A stretch of DNA of 64,000 bases from Pontibacillus sp. HMF3514 (GCF_009858175.1 NZ_CP047393.1:3472001-3536000), one strand, 5' to 3'. Positions 10,041-19,109 are shown, numbered from the stretch's first letter. The notes: generated by a model from the sequence alone, not told the origin. A program made the numbers and translations.

Positions 10041-11339
10041 TCAATGTATAAATACTTCTCTTCTTAATCTCACTTCATTTAAGATAGATAAGTACAATAT
10101 ACAAGTTAATTCAAAAAATACACTGGAAAAAATAAAAGGTATTTTAAGTTCATATATTAATGTGATAAATATAACCCAAGAATATAGAACAGAATACAAA
10201 TCACCTTTATAATTATAACTTTTTGTAAGAAAACGTAAGTTAATTATAGATTTTAGATAAATATATAAACTGATTATCACACCAATTATTCCAGTTGAAT
10301 AAATTATTTTAATATATCCTGGGTCTTTACTCTCAATTCTAGTTCCACTACCGAAAACTAAATTTATCGTATTAATATCATCTCCAATTTCGATATGTCT
10401 TTCAACTGCTCTTGTATGTTTTCCATAATCAGTGTATGAATCATCGAAATACTCAAAAAAGTAATATAATTTTGGTAGATACTTGTAAATTTCATTTCGA
10501 TATTCTGACCCAATGTTAGTCGTAAGAATTAAGAATGAAAGAGATATTACTGCCAAAGGGGCAACGTACTTCAATACATTTAAGCTAGACTTTACTTTTC
10601 CACTTATCACCGCATAGACAAACATTATTAATATAAGAATACAGAGCACAGTAATACTTGTTCTTGAAGTAAACAAAACAGATATAATAAAAATAAAGCT
10701 TTTATAATTTAGAAGTTTTTTATTCTTATAATATACATTAAAAGAGTTCAAAATTATTCCTGTTAGACACAGAAATCCCGCTCCCTCATAGCTCGAAACG
10801 AGCCCAGTGGATCTTAAAGGTAAATTCACTTTCTCAAAACTGCTAATAAATTGTATAATTGCTTCAAATTCAGGGAAAACAATAGCTATTAATATGGTAA
10901 TTGCATGTATAAGCAGAATATTTTCAATTACTTTAATAAAAATTCTTCCACTTATATTCCAACTATAAATGAAGAAATAAATAATAAAATACATAATTGC
11001 TGCTCGAAAGGATCTTAATACTTCAAAATAATCATACGAGTTTGTAAATGCAATAATAAGTAGCGCATATCCTCCAATAAAAATAGGTCCCGAAAGAAAT
11101 ATCAGATCTAACTTATATATTCTTATGGGGTTACCTTTATTTTTGATTAATGCAATAAAAAACCATAAAAAAATATAAAAGTATCTAGTGTCATAACCAC
11201 CAATACTAGGCGCAAAAACAATAGTAAAGACAAAAAAGAACACCAATATTTTGCTAAAAAGATAATTGTTATCAAGTTTTAAACTATTGTTTTCTATACT
11301 GTTATAAATCACTACTACATGACTCCAATCTTTTAGCAT
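10041..11339 (-). CDS. Putative O-antigen/capsule repeat-unit polymerase (Wzy-like)
   Basis: The 432-residue product is an integral membrane protein with about ten to twelve hydrophobic segments and a large extracytoplasmic loop (about residues 270-345, containing YRNEIYKYLPKLYYFFEYFD and the segment VFGSGTRIESKDPG). Low sequence conservation with this topology is typical of Wzy polymerases, which join lipid-linked repeat units on the outer face of the membrane. AGGAAAG lies six bases before the ATG at 11337-11339. The position among glycosyltransferases and the presence of a Wzx gene support the call. Family assignment rests on topology rather than on motifs. Confidence 0.75.
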   Translation of the reverse strand: MLKDWSHVVVIYNSIENNSLKLDNNYLFSKILVFFFVFTIVFAPSIGGYDTRYFYIFLWFFIALIKNKGNPIRIYKLDLIFLSGPIFIGGYALLIIAFTNSYDYFEVLRSFRAAIMYFIIYFFIYSWNISGRIFIKVIENILLIHAITILIAIVFPEFEAIIQFISSFEKVNLPLRSTGLVSSYEGAGFLCLTGIILNSFNVYYKNKKLLNYKSFIFIISVLFTSRTSITVLCILILIMFVYAVISGKVKSSLNVLKYVAPLAVISLSFLILTTNIGSEYRNEIYKYLPKLYYFFEYFDDSYTDYGKHTRAVERHIEIGDDINTINLVFGSGTRIESKDPGYIKIIYSTGIIGVIISLYIYLKSIINLRFLTKSYNYKGDLYSVLYSWVIFITLIYELKIPFIFSSVFFELTCILYLSILNEVRLRREVFIH

Positions 11340-11371
11340 AATATACTTTCCTGAGGTTTAAAGATAGTAAT

Positions 11372-12538
11372 CTAATTATCATTAAGTTGTCTATATATAT
11401 CAGCAGTAATTGAATCCCAAGTAAATGTTGATATAATTTCACTAAATATGTTTTTAGTAACATTACTGTCAAATGACTGATAGAATTTAAATACATCATT
11501 CAAATCTAAGTTAGAATTGTCTTTAGAAATATATACTAAACCGCTATCTAAACTAACGTTGAATATTTTCCCACTAGATATAACCGGCAGCGCCTTGCTA
11601 AAATACTCAATATTTTTAATAGCTGTATCGATATCAGCGTTTCTTTTTTTTAATGCAAGTGTTCCGACACCGATATGACTGTCCTCGTATATAACATTTA
11701 ATTCAGAACCGAACTTCTTCCCATGAAAAATAACGTGATTCATTAAGTGCTTATTCTCACAGATTTCTTTAAGCCTTGATAGTTCTTTACTTTCACCGAC
11801 AATGTGAAATCGAACCTTTAAACCATTTTTCAATCTCCCTCCACACTCTTCAATAGCAGCAATAACCCGTTCATAACCGTGATATGGCCAAATAGTTCCA
11901 ACACCGATCATATTAAAAGAACTATCATTGATAGTTCTTTTAATATATTTGAACTCTTCCTCTAACTCTACACCATTTGTTATTAAATGCATCTTTCTAA
12001 AAACTTTGACTTTACTATTAGAAACAATAGTAAAAATTTTGTCGACGTACCTATAAATAAATGGCCAAAAAATCATATCATTCAAAATTTTAAATACAGC
12101 TTTACCTTTGTTATGGGCAACGTTAAATTGTTCATAAAAATAGGGATACGTAGGGATTTCATATCCAACTTTATGTCCCATTTTTTTTGCATGCCGCAAG
12201 AACCCAATAAATTCACTTGTTGGAATCATATGTCGTATATATATATTCATTCGTTTGTTTTCAATTAACTTATAAGCAACTCTTATTAACTCATGTATAG
12301 ACATAACTCTTTCTCTAGAACTAGAATCCATATTATTTACTTTACTTTTTATTGTCTTTTTTGTAACTTCTCCATTTACAAATTCTAAATGAACAATATT
12401 ATTATCTTCACAACATAATAATGAACATTTTCCTCCTAACTTACTAAAACCTTTAGCTTGAGAAATAATTTTTTTTGCAATACCATCTGTACTAGATAAA
12501 TATATAAATGCAACATACAAAATATCATTAGTAACCAT
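11372..12538 (-). CDS. Glycosyltransferase family 4-like
   Basis: A GT-B glycosyltransferase of 388 residues. The start is set at the ATG complementary to 12536-12538, which has a strong GGGAGGAAG site just upstream and removes an overlap with the preceding gene; a longer frame to 12625 has no such site. The N-terminal part begins NDILYVAFIYLSSTDGIAKKI as in GT4 enzymes, and the C-terminal nucleotide-sugar domain shows MIGVGTIWPYHGYERVIAAI, VRFHIVGES and VIFHGKKFG. The usual E-x-F-G-x-x-x-x-E motif is altered to the stretch IKNIEYFSKALPVISSG, so the fit is to a divergent GT4 subgroup. Donor and acceptor are unknown. Confidence 0.78.
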   Translation of the reverse strand: MVTNDILYVAFIYLSSTDGIAKKIISQAKGFSKLGGKCSLLCCEDNNIVHLEFVNGEVTKKTIKSKVNNMDSSSRERVMSIHELIRVAYKLIENKRMNIYIRHMIPTSEFIGFLRHAKKMGHKVGYEIPTYPYFYEQFNVAHNKGKAVFKILNDMIFWPFIYRYVDKIFTIVSNSKVKVFRKMHLITNGVELEEEFKYIKRTINDSSFNMIGVGTIWPYHGYERVIAAIEECGGRLKNGLKVRFHIVGESKELSRLKEICENKHLMNHVIFHGKKFGSELNVIYEDSHIGVGTLALKKRNADIDTAIKNIEYFSKALPVISSGKIFNVSLDSGLVYISKDNSNLDLNDVFKFYQSFDSNVTKNIFSEIISTFTWDSITADIYRQLNDN

Positions 12539-12575
12539 AACTTCCTCCCTTATAGAAAAAAACAAAGAAAAAATA

Positions 12576-13310
12576 TTAAAAAGAATGGATCTTTTTAATA
12601 TTTTTTCTTTGTTGCAATAACGCACGTAAACAATAATAACGACTTACTAGCTTTTTTTGTAGTGATCTACCTTTTGAGTAACCTCCATCCGAAGCATTAT
12701 TTCCATGTCTTCTATATATTATAAGAGGTTGTTCAATTTTACTGGTTCTAAAATAAAACTCAGACACCAGTGTAATCCATGTATCATGCGGAGCATATTC
12801 AGTATTTTGTGGGAATGGGAATATTGATAATAATACTTTTCTATTAAATGCCATACAACAACCTATATATCTTGATTTAATAAAATTCCTCAAAAAACCT
12901 GTATCTATATCAAATTCTTCAAATCTAGAATTGCTTATAATTTCAAAACTTGAATTCGCTGTTTTTGCATCTGATACCACAAAGTCATAATTCTGAAGTT
13001 TTTTTAAAGTAATTTCAACTTTTTCCGGTAACCATATATCATCTTGGTCGGACAAAAATATATATTCCCCCTTTGCCTTACTAAGAGCATTACAAAAATT
13101 ATTTGTATAGCCTCTTTCACTTTGATTGTAAAACACTTTGATTCTAGAATCTTTATATTCATTTATAATACTAACTGTATTATCATCTGAATGATCATCT
13201 GAAATTATTAATTCATCACAATATGAAAGTTGATTTAATATTGAGTCTAATTGTTCTTTGATATATTTCTCGCCATTATACGTTGCTATGCAAACACTAA
13301 TTCTCGTCAT
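12576..13310 (-). CDS. Glycosyltransferase family 2
   Basis: A GT-A fold transferase of 244 residues starting at the ATG complementary to 13308-13310, which follows TAGGTGAG; the in-frame GTG at 13322 overlaps that binding site and is less likely. The N-terminus MTRISVCIATYNGEKYIKEQ is the classic GT2 opening. ELIISDDHSDDNT provides the first acidic pair and FLSDQDDIWLPEK the D-x-D-type metal site. CCMAFNRKVLL and APHDTWITL resemble rhamnosyltransferases of this family. With rfbA/rfbC close by, a rhamnosyl transfer is a reasonable inference, not shown. Confidence 0.85.
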   Translation of the reverse strand: MTRISVCIATYNGEKYIKEQLDSILNQLSYCDELIISDDHSDDNTVSIINEYKDSRIKVFYNQSERGYTNNFCNALSKAKGEYIFLSDQDDIWLPEKVEITLKKLQNYDFVVSDAKTANSSFEIISNSRFEEFDIDTGFLRNFIKSRYIGCCMAFNRKVLLSIFPFPQNTEYAPHDTWITLVSEFYFRTSKIEQPLIIYRRHGNNASDGGYSKGRSLQKKLVSRYYCLRALLQQRKNIKKIHSF

Positions 13311-13407
13311 TAATTCTCTCACCTACTCAACTACTTTTCTTTGTTATCTTATATTCTATTTATTGAATTTGATTACCCTAGTAATTATTATCAAGACTGT
13401 CTTTCAA

Positions 13408-14409
13408 CTAATCCTCTAGACCTAGCACTTCCTTAATCCAGTACTCTATAGAATACTTTATATATATATCGTCCTCTAATTTTTCATATGGATCATTAAA
13501 GAAATCCTTCGGAATATCTGAAGGATGTCTATTAATAATTTCGATATTTTTAGGGTTATAAAAATCATATTCTTTTATACTTTGATTTGTTGTAATTAGT
13601 TTTTTATTCATACCAATCATTTCAATAGTTCTCATTGTAAGGCCTGTTTGATTAGGGTGCTGAATATCAAGTACAACCTTCGTATCATCAATAATTTCAG
13701 CTATTTCAGAACTTTCGATTTTACCAAATTGAAATTCTTTAATTGATACATCTGCGAACTCTTTTTTTGTCATTTTATAAAAATAATATATAAACTTACT
13801 TTGAAGATAAGCATAAAGATAGAATTTCAACTTTTTAGCATGCGCTATCGAGTTAATTTTTTTAACAATTTTATACCTATCAGTGTGTATTGTACCAATA
13901 AAACTCAAATCATATTTATATTCATCTTTTTGACACGGTTCTTTCCTAAAGTCATCTGTGAAAAAAAGCGGCCTAAAAATAAAGTTATCATTTTCTTTAA
14001 CATCTTCTAAATCAAATGATACTATTCTATCAAAGAATTTAAGTTTCTTTGATATACCTTTTATATTTTTCAATGAATCATACAAATATAAACACAAAAT
14101 CGCCTGTGGATATAATTCTTTTAATTTCTTAATCGTTTCAATAGGCATCATTTCACACTTTATGATAAGAATATAGTCATAATTATTACTGGAAATTTTT
14201 TCAAAAATATCCTCGTAATAACAAATTGTTTTCTTTTGGAAAATATGAGGTGAAATTTTTAACAGCGCTTTTTCTATTGAGCTTGTTATTGATCTCTCAT
14301 CAAAAAAATCTACTTCAGCTCCCATTTGCACCATTTTTTCTGATATCTTTTTTTCGTAACCAAAGAATGCCGGTGCAATAAACAAGATTAGTTTATTTTT
14401 AAGTTTCAT
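13408..14409 (-). CDS. Putative glycosyltransferase (GT-B-like, LPS/capsule type)
   Basis: The 333-residue protein has no firm family assignment by eye. The N-terminal half alternates hydrophobic strands and charged helices (LILFIAPAFFGYEKKISEKM; YDYILIIKCEMMPIETIKKL; AILCLYLYDS), and the C-terminal half ends with DTKVVLDIQHPNQTGL, TMRTIEMIGMNKKLITTN and YDFYNPKNI, the pattern seen in CgeB-like and capsule glycosyltransferases in which the E of TMRTIE contacts the nucleotide sugar. The ATG overlaps the stop of the upstream epimerase gene in a TAATG arrangement, pointing to coupled translation. Lysine- and isoleucine-rich composition matches the neighbouring genes. Confidence 0.62.
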   Translation of the reverse strand: MKLKNKLILFIAPAFFGYEKKISEKMVQMGAEVDFFDERSITSSIEKALLKISPHIFQKKTICYYEDIFEKISSNNYDYILIIKCEMMPIETIKKLKELYPQAILCLYLYDSLKNIKGISKKLKFFDRIVSFDLEDVKENDNFIFRPLFFTDDFRKEPCQKDEYKYDLSFIGTIHTDRYKIVKKINSIAHAKKLKFYLYAYLQSKFIYYFYKMTKKEFADVSIKEFQFGKIESSEIAEIIDDTKVVLDIQHPNQTGLTMRTIEMIGMNKKLITTNQSIKEYDFYNPKNIEIINRHPSDIPKDFFNDPYEKLEDDIYIKYSIEYWIKEVLGLED

Positions 14410-15539
14410 TACTTATATAGTCCTTTTCTTTTCATTTCTTCGATTGATAATTCATAATTATCTTCTTCAACTTCTTGCTTTTCAACCCAGTCAACAAAAT
14501 TTGATATACCTTTAGTAAAATTCACTTTGGGTTCATACCCTAGTAACATCTTTATCTTAGTTAGGTCAGCTAAATTATGTCGAATATCACCTAATCGATA
14601 ATTTCCAGTAACTTTTATGTTAACATCTGACTGATATTTTTCTTTAAGTGTATTAGATACCGTTAAAACATCAGTCTTCTCACCTGATCCCACATTAAAT
14701 GTTTGATAGTTAGCATTGTTATTTTCTATTCCTAAAATTATTGAATCTGTAACATCCTCTATATAAACAAAATCTCTAGTTTCAAGACCATCTTCAAAAA
14801 TACTAAGGTCATTCCCATTTTTGATTCTTGTTGAGAATATCGATAGAATTCCTGTATATGGATTTTTCAAAGATTGCCCTGGCCCATATACATTTTGAAA
14901 TCTATATGCAACAACAGGGATATTGATAGATTTTCCTATGATCATACATAATTCTTCTTGCGATTGCTTAGTATGTCCATAGACAGAAGTAGGATGTAAT
15001 TTTGAATCTTCGTCAGTTGGCAACATTTCAACATTATCACCACAAACAGGGCATTTCACTTCAAAATCTCCTTGACTCATATCCTTATCTTCTCTTGACA
15101 CTGGATATACCACTCCATGTACGCCACATTGAAATTTCCCTTCACCATATACAGCTCTAGACGCCGCAACAATAATTTTCTTGACTTGATTCTTTTCATT
15201 TGTAATTAATTCCATCATTTTTGCTGTTCCACCTATATTAACATCCACGTACTTACTAATTTCATACATAGATTGCCCGGTTCCAGTTTCCGCGGCTAAA
15301 TGGACAATAATATCAACATGTTCTAACGCAAGTTTACAATCATCAAAGTTTGTAACGTCTCCCTTAATAAGCTTGCACTTATCTTTTATTAAATTGTAAG
15401 TATATGATTGAGCAGGATTTTCCCCATGAATTTGCTCACTCAGATTATCAAGAATAACAACTTCATACCCTTTATCTATTAATTTAAGTGATAGATTACT
15501 ACCAATAAATCCCGCTCCTCCTGTTACCAATACCTTCAT
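14409..15539 (-). CDS. NAD-dependent sugar epimerase with Cys-rich insert, dTDP-L-rhamnose 4-epimerase type
   Basis: An extended short-chain dehydrogenase of 376 residues. The start is placed at the ATG complementary to 15537-15539, after GGAGAG, so that KVLVTGGAGFIGSNL begins at residue 2. The active-site YxxxK appears as SVYGHTKQ. Between strand 5 and that motif lies an insert with two Cys pairs (QCGVHGVVYP and KCPVCGDNVEMLPTDED), which is characteristic of WbiB-like dTDP-L-rhamnose 4-epimerases making dTDP-6-deoxy-L-talose. The presence of rfbA/rfbC upstream in the pathway fits. The insert probably binds a metal; the substrate assignment is inferred from family memory and should be checked. 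Confidence 0.75.
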   Translation of the reverse strand: MKVLVTGGAGFIGSNLSLKLIDKGYEVVILDNLSEQIHGENPAQSYTYNLIKDKCKLIKGDVTNFDDCKLALEHVDIIVHLAAETGTGQSMYEISKYVDVNIGGTAKMMELITNEKNQVKKIIVAASRAVYGEGKFQCGVHGVVYPVSREDKDMSQGDFEVKCPVCGDNVEMLPTDEDSKLHPTSVYGHTKQSQEELCMIIGKSINIPVVAYRFQNVYGPGQSLKNPYTGILSIFSTRIKNGNDLSIFEDGLETRDFVYIEDVTDSIILGIENNNANYQTFNVGSGEKTDVLTVSNTLKEKYQSDVNIKVTGNYRLGDIRHNLADLTKIKMLLGYEPKVNFTKGISNFVDWVEKQEVEEDNYELSIEEMKRKGLYK

Positions 15540-15563
15540 AAGTTTCTCTCCAATCATATTTGT

Positions 15564-16430
15564 TTACTTCTCCGTCCATTTAATTGATTCTTCGAACGAA
15601 CAAGTTTCATAATCAAATTTCAAACCTCTAAAATTACTTCCTGGCCCCCCAGGTAATTGTTTATCATAAACAAATGAACCGAATACTTTTCGTAACATCC
15701 CAGATTGTTTTAGACTCATTTTAACAATCCAGTTAAGAGTCCTGAACAACACAATCTTCTTATTATGAACTTCTGCTACTAGTTTTACTAAGTTAGTCGT
15801 ATTAACACTTTCCTTATTTTGTGGAAAATACAATCCACTTATTTCGTAATCGATTAATATGCGTATAAACTCAGATAAATTATTAATATATATCATGCTT
15901 CGCTCATTGTCTATATCAGGGAAAAACGGCACCTTTAAAGCCAATGATGCAAGTCTAATATAGTTGCCAGGTGAACCTTTACCGTATACAATTGGTGGCC
16001 TTAAAATTGCAATATTAAAATCGCTATTACCTAGTTCTCCAAGAAGTTTTTCGGCTTCGTATTTTGACTTGGCATAAGATGTCTTGGGTACTGGAATAGT
16101 ATCTTTTGTTATAGTTCCAGCCTCCGTACCATAAACCCCCATCGTACTTAAAAATATGAACTGTTTTACTCCTTCTTTTTTTGCTTTTTTTGCTACTTCT
16201 ATAGTAAGGTCCCTGTTTATTTTAAAGTACTGCTCTGTATTATGCTCTTTGAGATGAACAATCGCAGCGGTGTGAAGCACTACATCATAACCGTTAAATG
16301 AATATTCTGTCCAACGGTCATCTCTCAAACTAATTGTCTCTACTATATATTTATCAGCATATACCGAGACCCAATTTTTAAAAGATGTACCTACATAACT
16401 ATTCGCTCCTGTTACGAGTATCTTTTTCAT
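15564..16430 (-). CDS. NAD-dependent epimerase/dehydratase (short UDP-sugar epimerase)
   Basis: A 288-residue extended SDR with the nucleotide-binding motif ILVTGANSYVGTSF at the N-terminus, HTAAIVHL near 53, STMGVYG near 105 and the catalytic TSYAKSKYEAEKLL near 126. Proteins of this size next to an initiating sugar transferase (the WbpV/WbpL-type arrangement) usually reduce or epimerise a 4-keto-6-deoxy UDP-sugar such as UDP-QuiNAc/FucNAc precursors. Such a 4-keto sugar could be supplied by the 4,6-dehydratase at 19246-21102. It overlaps the sugar transferase gene by four bases (ATGA), indicating translational coupling. The precise substrate is inference. Confidence 0.8.
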   Translation of the reverse strand: MKKILVTGANSYVGTSFKNWVSVYADKYIVETISLRDDRWTEYSFNGYDVVLHTAAIVHLKEHNTEQYFKINRDLTIEVAKKAKKEGVKQFIFLSTMGVYGTEAGTITKDTIPVPKTSYAKSKYEAEKLLGELGNSDFNIAILRPPIVYGKGSPGNYIRLASLALKVPFFPDIDNERSMIYINNLSEFIRILIDYEISGLYFPQNKESVNTTNLVKLVAEVHNKKIVLFRTLNWIVKMSLKQSGMLRKVFGSFVYDKQLPGGPGSNFRGLKFDYETCSFEESIKWTEK

Positions 16431-17086
16431 TTTGAAACAGTCTCCTCTTTTGTAACAGCTACTTCAGAAGTCCCTCTTTTAATATCAACCAGACATCTGT
16501 CAACGTATTTATCTTCACCAAAAAGAACTACACCAACTGTCCTGATTATAATTTTAATATCGAGTCGCAAACTATAATGATTTACATAGTAAACATCAAA
16601 CTTATATCTATCTTGCAATGAAAGATAGATATTACCACTAACTTGGGCTAATCCAGTCAATCCGGGTTTCATATTCAACCTTCTTGAAATTTCATCTGTA
16701 TAGTCTTTAAGAGATGCCACACGCTCCGGCCTTGGACCTACAAGACTCATTTCCCCTTTTAACACATTCAGGATTTGAGGTATCTCATCAATTTTACTTC
16801 TTCTTAAAAATTTACCAATAGTGGTAATTCTATCGTCACCCTTCATTACTTCTTTACCTTTAACCATCTTTTCTGATCCAGGTCTCATAGTTCTAAATTT
16901 ATAAACCTTTAATACTTTTCTTTGAAACCCTGGTCTTTCTTGCAAGAAAAATATCGGACCTTTTGAAGTAGTCTTAATTAATATTGCAACTACAGCCCAT
17001 AAAGGAAGTAATAATATAAGTACCGTTAAAGAAACAACTACATCAAATATTCGTTTAATACCTTTTTGAAATTTTTTTTCTTCCAT
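16427..17086 (-). CDS. Undecaprenyl-phosphate phosphosugar transferase (initiating enzyme)
   Basis: This 219-residue member of the monotopic phosphoglycosyl transferase family (PglC/EpsL/WbaP C-terminal domain) transfers a sugar-1-phosphate to undecaprenyl phosphate and starts the repeat unit. The N-terminal re-entrant helix VVSLTVLILLLPLWAVVAIL is present, followed by GPIFFLQERPGFQRK, VYKFRTM, the catalytic region SKIDEIPQILNVLKGEMSLV (DE pair) and VGPRPE. PGLTGLAQVSG and DVYYVNHYSL complete the family pattern. It lies three bases after the formyltransferase gene and overlaps the epimerase downstream. Confidence 0.93.
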   Translation of the reverse strand: MEEKKFQKGIKRIFDVVVSLTVLILLLPLWAVVAILIKTTSKGPIFFLQERPGFQRKVLKVYKFRTMRPGSEKMVKGKEVMKGDDRITTIGKFLRRSKIDEIPQILNVLKGEMSLVGPRPERVASLKDYTDEISRRLNMKPGLTGLAQVSGNIYLSLQDRYKFDVYYVNHYSLRLDIKIIIRTVGVVLFGEDKYVDRCLVDIKRGTSEVAVTKEETVSK

Positions 17087-17088
17087 GA

Positions 17089-17919
17089 CTACCCCTCAAT
17101 CTCATAATCAATAGGAATTAAAGATCCATCATTAAGCTTTATTTCACCATCAATAACGTCGGTCTTAGCTGACCATATTCTTATTATCTTTTCCCCGTCA
17201 TTATAAAAAGCACCAGGATATGGATGAGTAACAGCTCTCACTAACTTATCTGCTTCATCCATAGTCATACTATTTAATATCTCACCGTCCTCTGGCTTTC
17301 TACCAGGCCACTCAGTAGCATCAACTTCATTCTGCTTTGTTAGTGTAACGTTGTTATTAACAATATCATCCCAATACTTTGCAATAAGAGAAATGTGCAT
17401 TTCATCTATTTTTTCATAAAGTTCAGTTGCTGTTGTATCATTATTAAGGCCAATAATACCTTGACCAATAATTTCTCCAGTATCTACACCTTCATCCAAC
17501 TTGAACATGGTAACACCTGTTTCATCTAATCCCTTAATAATTGCCCATGGTATTGCCGCTCTTCCTCTACCAACAGGTAATAATGTAGGATGCATTCCAA
17601 TACAGCCATAAGTTGGCGACTCAAGTACTTCTTTTTTAGCAATTTGAGACCATCCTATAATGAATAGCCAGTCAATTTGCTGTTCTCTAAGTGCATCAAG
17701 AACTTCTTGGTCATTGATATTGTTAATTTTCAGAAGAGGAGCATCGTGCTCCGATGCAACATTATCGAGATAAATTCTCCCTGACTTATTTTTTGCTTTT
17801 TCGTCCTTAAGTGTTATAAGAAGATCCAAATTACCACCAATACGATTTATTTCTTCAATACAACTTAATCCCAATTGAACACAAGTTGCAAATGCTATTT
17901 TCTTCTTCAAATTTACCAT
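17089..17919 (-). CDS. Sugar N-formyltransferase (Fmt/ArnA-N family)
   Basis: The 276-residue protein belongs to the formyl-tetrahydrofolate-dependent transferases. The core shows IDWLFIIGWSQIAKKEVL, the HPTLLPVGRGRAAIPWAI loop in place of the usual HxSLLPxxRG, and MFKLDEGVDTGEIIGQ. The C-terminal part has DEADKLVRAVTHPYPGAF, the small Fmt-C-like domain. Genomic context (capsule cluster, adjacent PIG-L deacetylase) argues for formylation of an amino sugar rather than initiator tRNA: housekeeping Fmt is normally beside def/priA and about 310 residues long. It lies between the deacetylase and the initiating transferase with gaps of 11 and 2 bp. Confidence 0.85.
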   Translation of the reverse strand: MVNLKKKIAFATCVQLGLSCIEEINRIGGNLDLLITLKDEKAKNKSGRIYLDNVASEHDAPLLKINNINDQEVLDALREQQIDWLFIIGWSQIAKKEVLESPTYGCIGMHPTLLPVGRGRAAIPWAIIKGLDETGVTMFKLDEGVDTGEIIGQGIIGLNNDTTATELYEKIDEMHISLIAKYWDDIVNNNVTLTKQNEVDATEWPGRKPEDGEILNSMTMDEADKLVRAVTHPYPGAFYNDGEKIIRIWSAKTDVIDGEIKLNDGSLIPIDYEIEG

Positions 17920-17930
17920 CCTCTCTAATA

Positions 17931-18611
17931 CTAGAATCCACGTCTAAAAACACTCTCAAAGGCTTCTGCATAAATCATGCCAGCTTGACCACCACGATAT
18001 GCAGCTAGTCCTTTAATGGCTTCATTACTTCTAGGATGAGGGTAATCTCTCATTACTCCACGATACTGTGCTAACGCCTCTATTTTTTTATCAACAAACT
18101 CTTCACCAACTTCAATAAAAGTATTTGGTGAAAATTGATTCAACGTTTTGTTTAGTCCCCACTCCGTAGATGATGGAACTTCCATGAAGAGTAGTTCTTT
18201 TAAAGGTTTAACATCGCTTCTTCTTTGGAATAACCTTGATGCCGCCTGGCAAGCCAGAGAAGTGTGTAGGTGGTCATTATTTAAATCCGATGGATGGTGT
18301 GTGAAAATTACATCCGAACCAGTCTCAATAATTGCTTTTTCAATAAACTGTACAAGTTTTAAATGCGGAACCATGTTAAATTCAATATTAGGGAAGTTAC
18401 CAGTAATAACTCTATCAACACCAATAATATTCATAGAACTGTTCACATCTGTATTTAACTCTTCGGTACTTGGCCTGAAATTACGTGCATTCACATCGCC
18501 TGATAGAATACATATATTAACTGAATGTCCTTCTTGAGCAAGCTTATACATCGTAGCTCCTGCTCCTAAAACTTCATCATCTGGATGTGCAATAACAACT
18601 AAATATGACAT
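17931..18611 (-). CDS. PIG-L/LmbE-family N-deacetylase
   Basis: A 226-residue zinc hydrolase of the PIG-L family. The metal-binding signature VVIAHPDDEVLGAGAT is at the N-terminus, and the third ligand region FTHHPSDLNNDHLHTSLACQ is near residue 100. Members remove N-acetyl groups from GlcNAc-type sugars, as in BshB and bacillosamine-type pathways. It is the first gene of the polysaccharide transcript, and its immediate partner is a formyltransferase, so the pair could exchange acetyl for formyl on one sugar. A BshB role in bacillithiol synthesis is possible, but the neighbours make it less likely. Confidence 0.88.
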   Translation of the reverse strand: MSYLVVIAHPDDEVLGAGATMYKLAQEGHSVNICILSGDVNARNFRPSTEELNTDVNSSMNIIGVDRVITGNFPNIEFNMVPHLKLVQFIEKAIIETGSDVIFTHHPSDLNNDHLHTSLACQAASRLFQRRSDVKPLKELLFMEVPSSTEWGLNKTLNQFSPNTFIEVGEEFVDKKIEALAQYRGVMRDYPHPRSNEAIKGLAAYRGGQAGMIYAEAFESVFRRGF

Positions 18612-18903
18612 TTATTTTACCTCACTTATGTTTAATATCTGTTCATCTTGAGCACTTTTTTAGTAGATTAGGACTTACTTGGAATCTTCAACCTATTACT
18701 CCAATTAACTTCTAAACCACTAAGATTGTTATCTTAATCTGATACTCACCTCGTAATATCTATTCAATCTCACAACCCAATACGAAATAGATATCCACTT
18801 CAAAACTACCCTAAACCGAGTTTCTTCCTATTATACATACCACTCATCCCAACAAAAAAAGAAGCCCAAAACACCAGCTCCCAAATAACGCAATCAACCC
18901 ACT

Positions 18904-19074
18904 CTACAAAAACTGCACCCCTTCACCCTGATCCTCTTCCTCAGACTCCTGTTCACTATGCAAACCACAAACAACCTCCCCATTCTCAAAACTATAACTT
19001 CCACCAACCTGACAGGTATGATCAAAATCTCCTAAAAACTCAACAAACAAAACATCCGAATGCTCCACATCAAC
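18904..19074 (-). pseudogene. Remnant of a pilin/pseudopilin C-terminus
   Basis: An open stretch of 57 codons without a start codon ends in TAG at 18904-18906. Its translation contains HTCQVGGSYSFENGEVVCGL followed by an acidic tail. The C-x-x-G-G-x-Y-x(5)-G-x-V-x-C-x-x-H pattern is the typical C-terminal disulfide loop of type IV pilins and type II secretion or competence pseudopilins. No N-terminal prepilin signal or hydrophobic helix precedes it, because the frame is closed by a stop at 19075-19077 next to the dehydratase terminator. It is best read as a decayed or truncated gene. Confidence 0.5.
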
Positions 19075-19109
19075 CTAAAAAACCCGCATCACTAAATCGT
19101 GACACGGGT
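19074..19109 (-). terminator. Rho-independent terminator after the 4,6-dehydratase gene
   Basis: The minus-strand RNA forms ACCCGUGUCAC/GUGAUGCGGGU, an 11-bp stem with two G-U pairs that pair only on this strand, followed by TTTTTT at 19076-19081. It separates the ywq-like operon from the polysaccharide operon. Confidence 0.85.

Noticed and set aside
17931-18611. Bacillithiol deacetylase (BshB)
   Set aside because: Family motifs fit, but BshB is normally near bshA/methylglyoxal synthase; here the neighbours are sugar-modifying genes. Not excluded.
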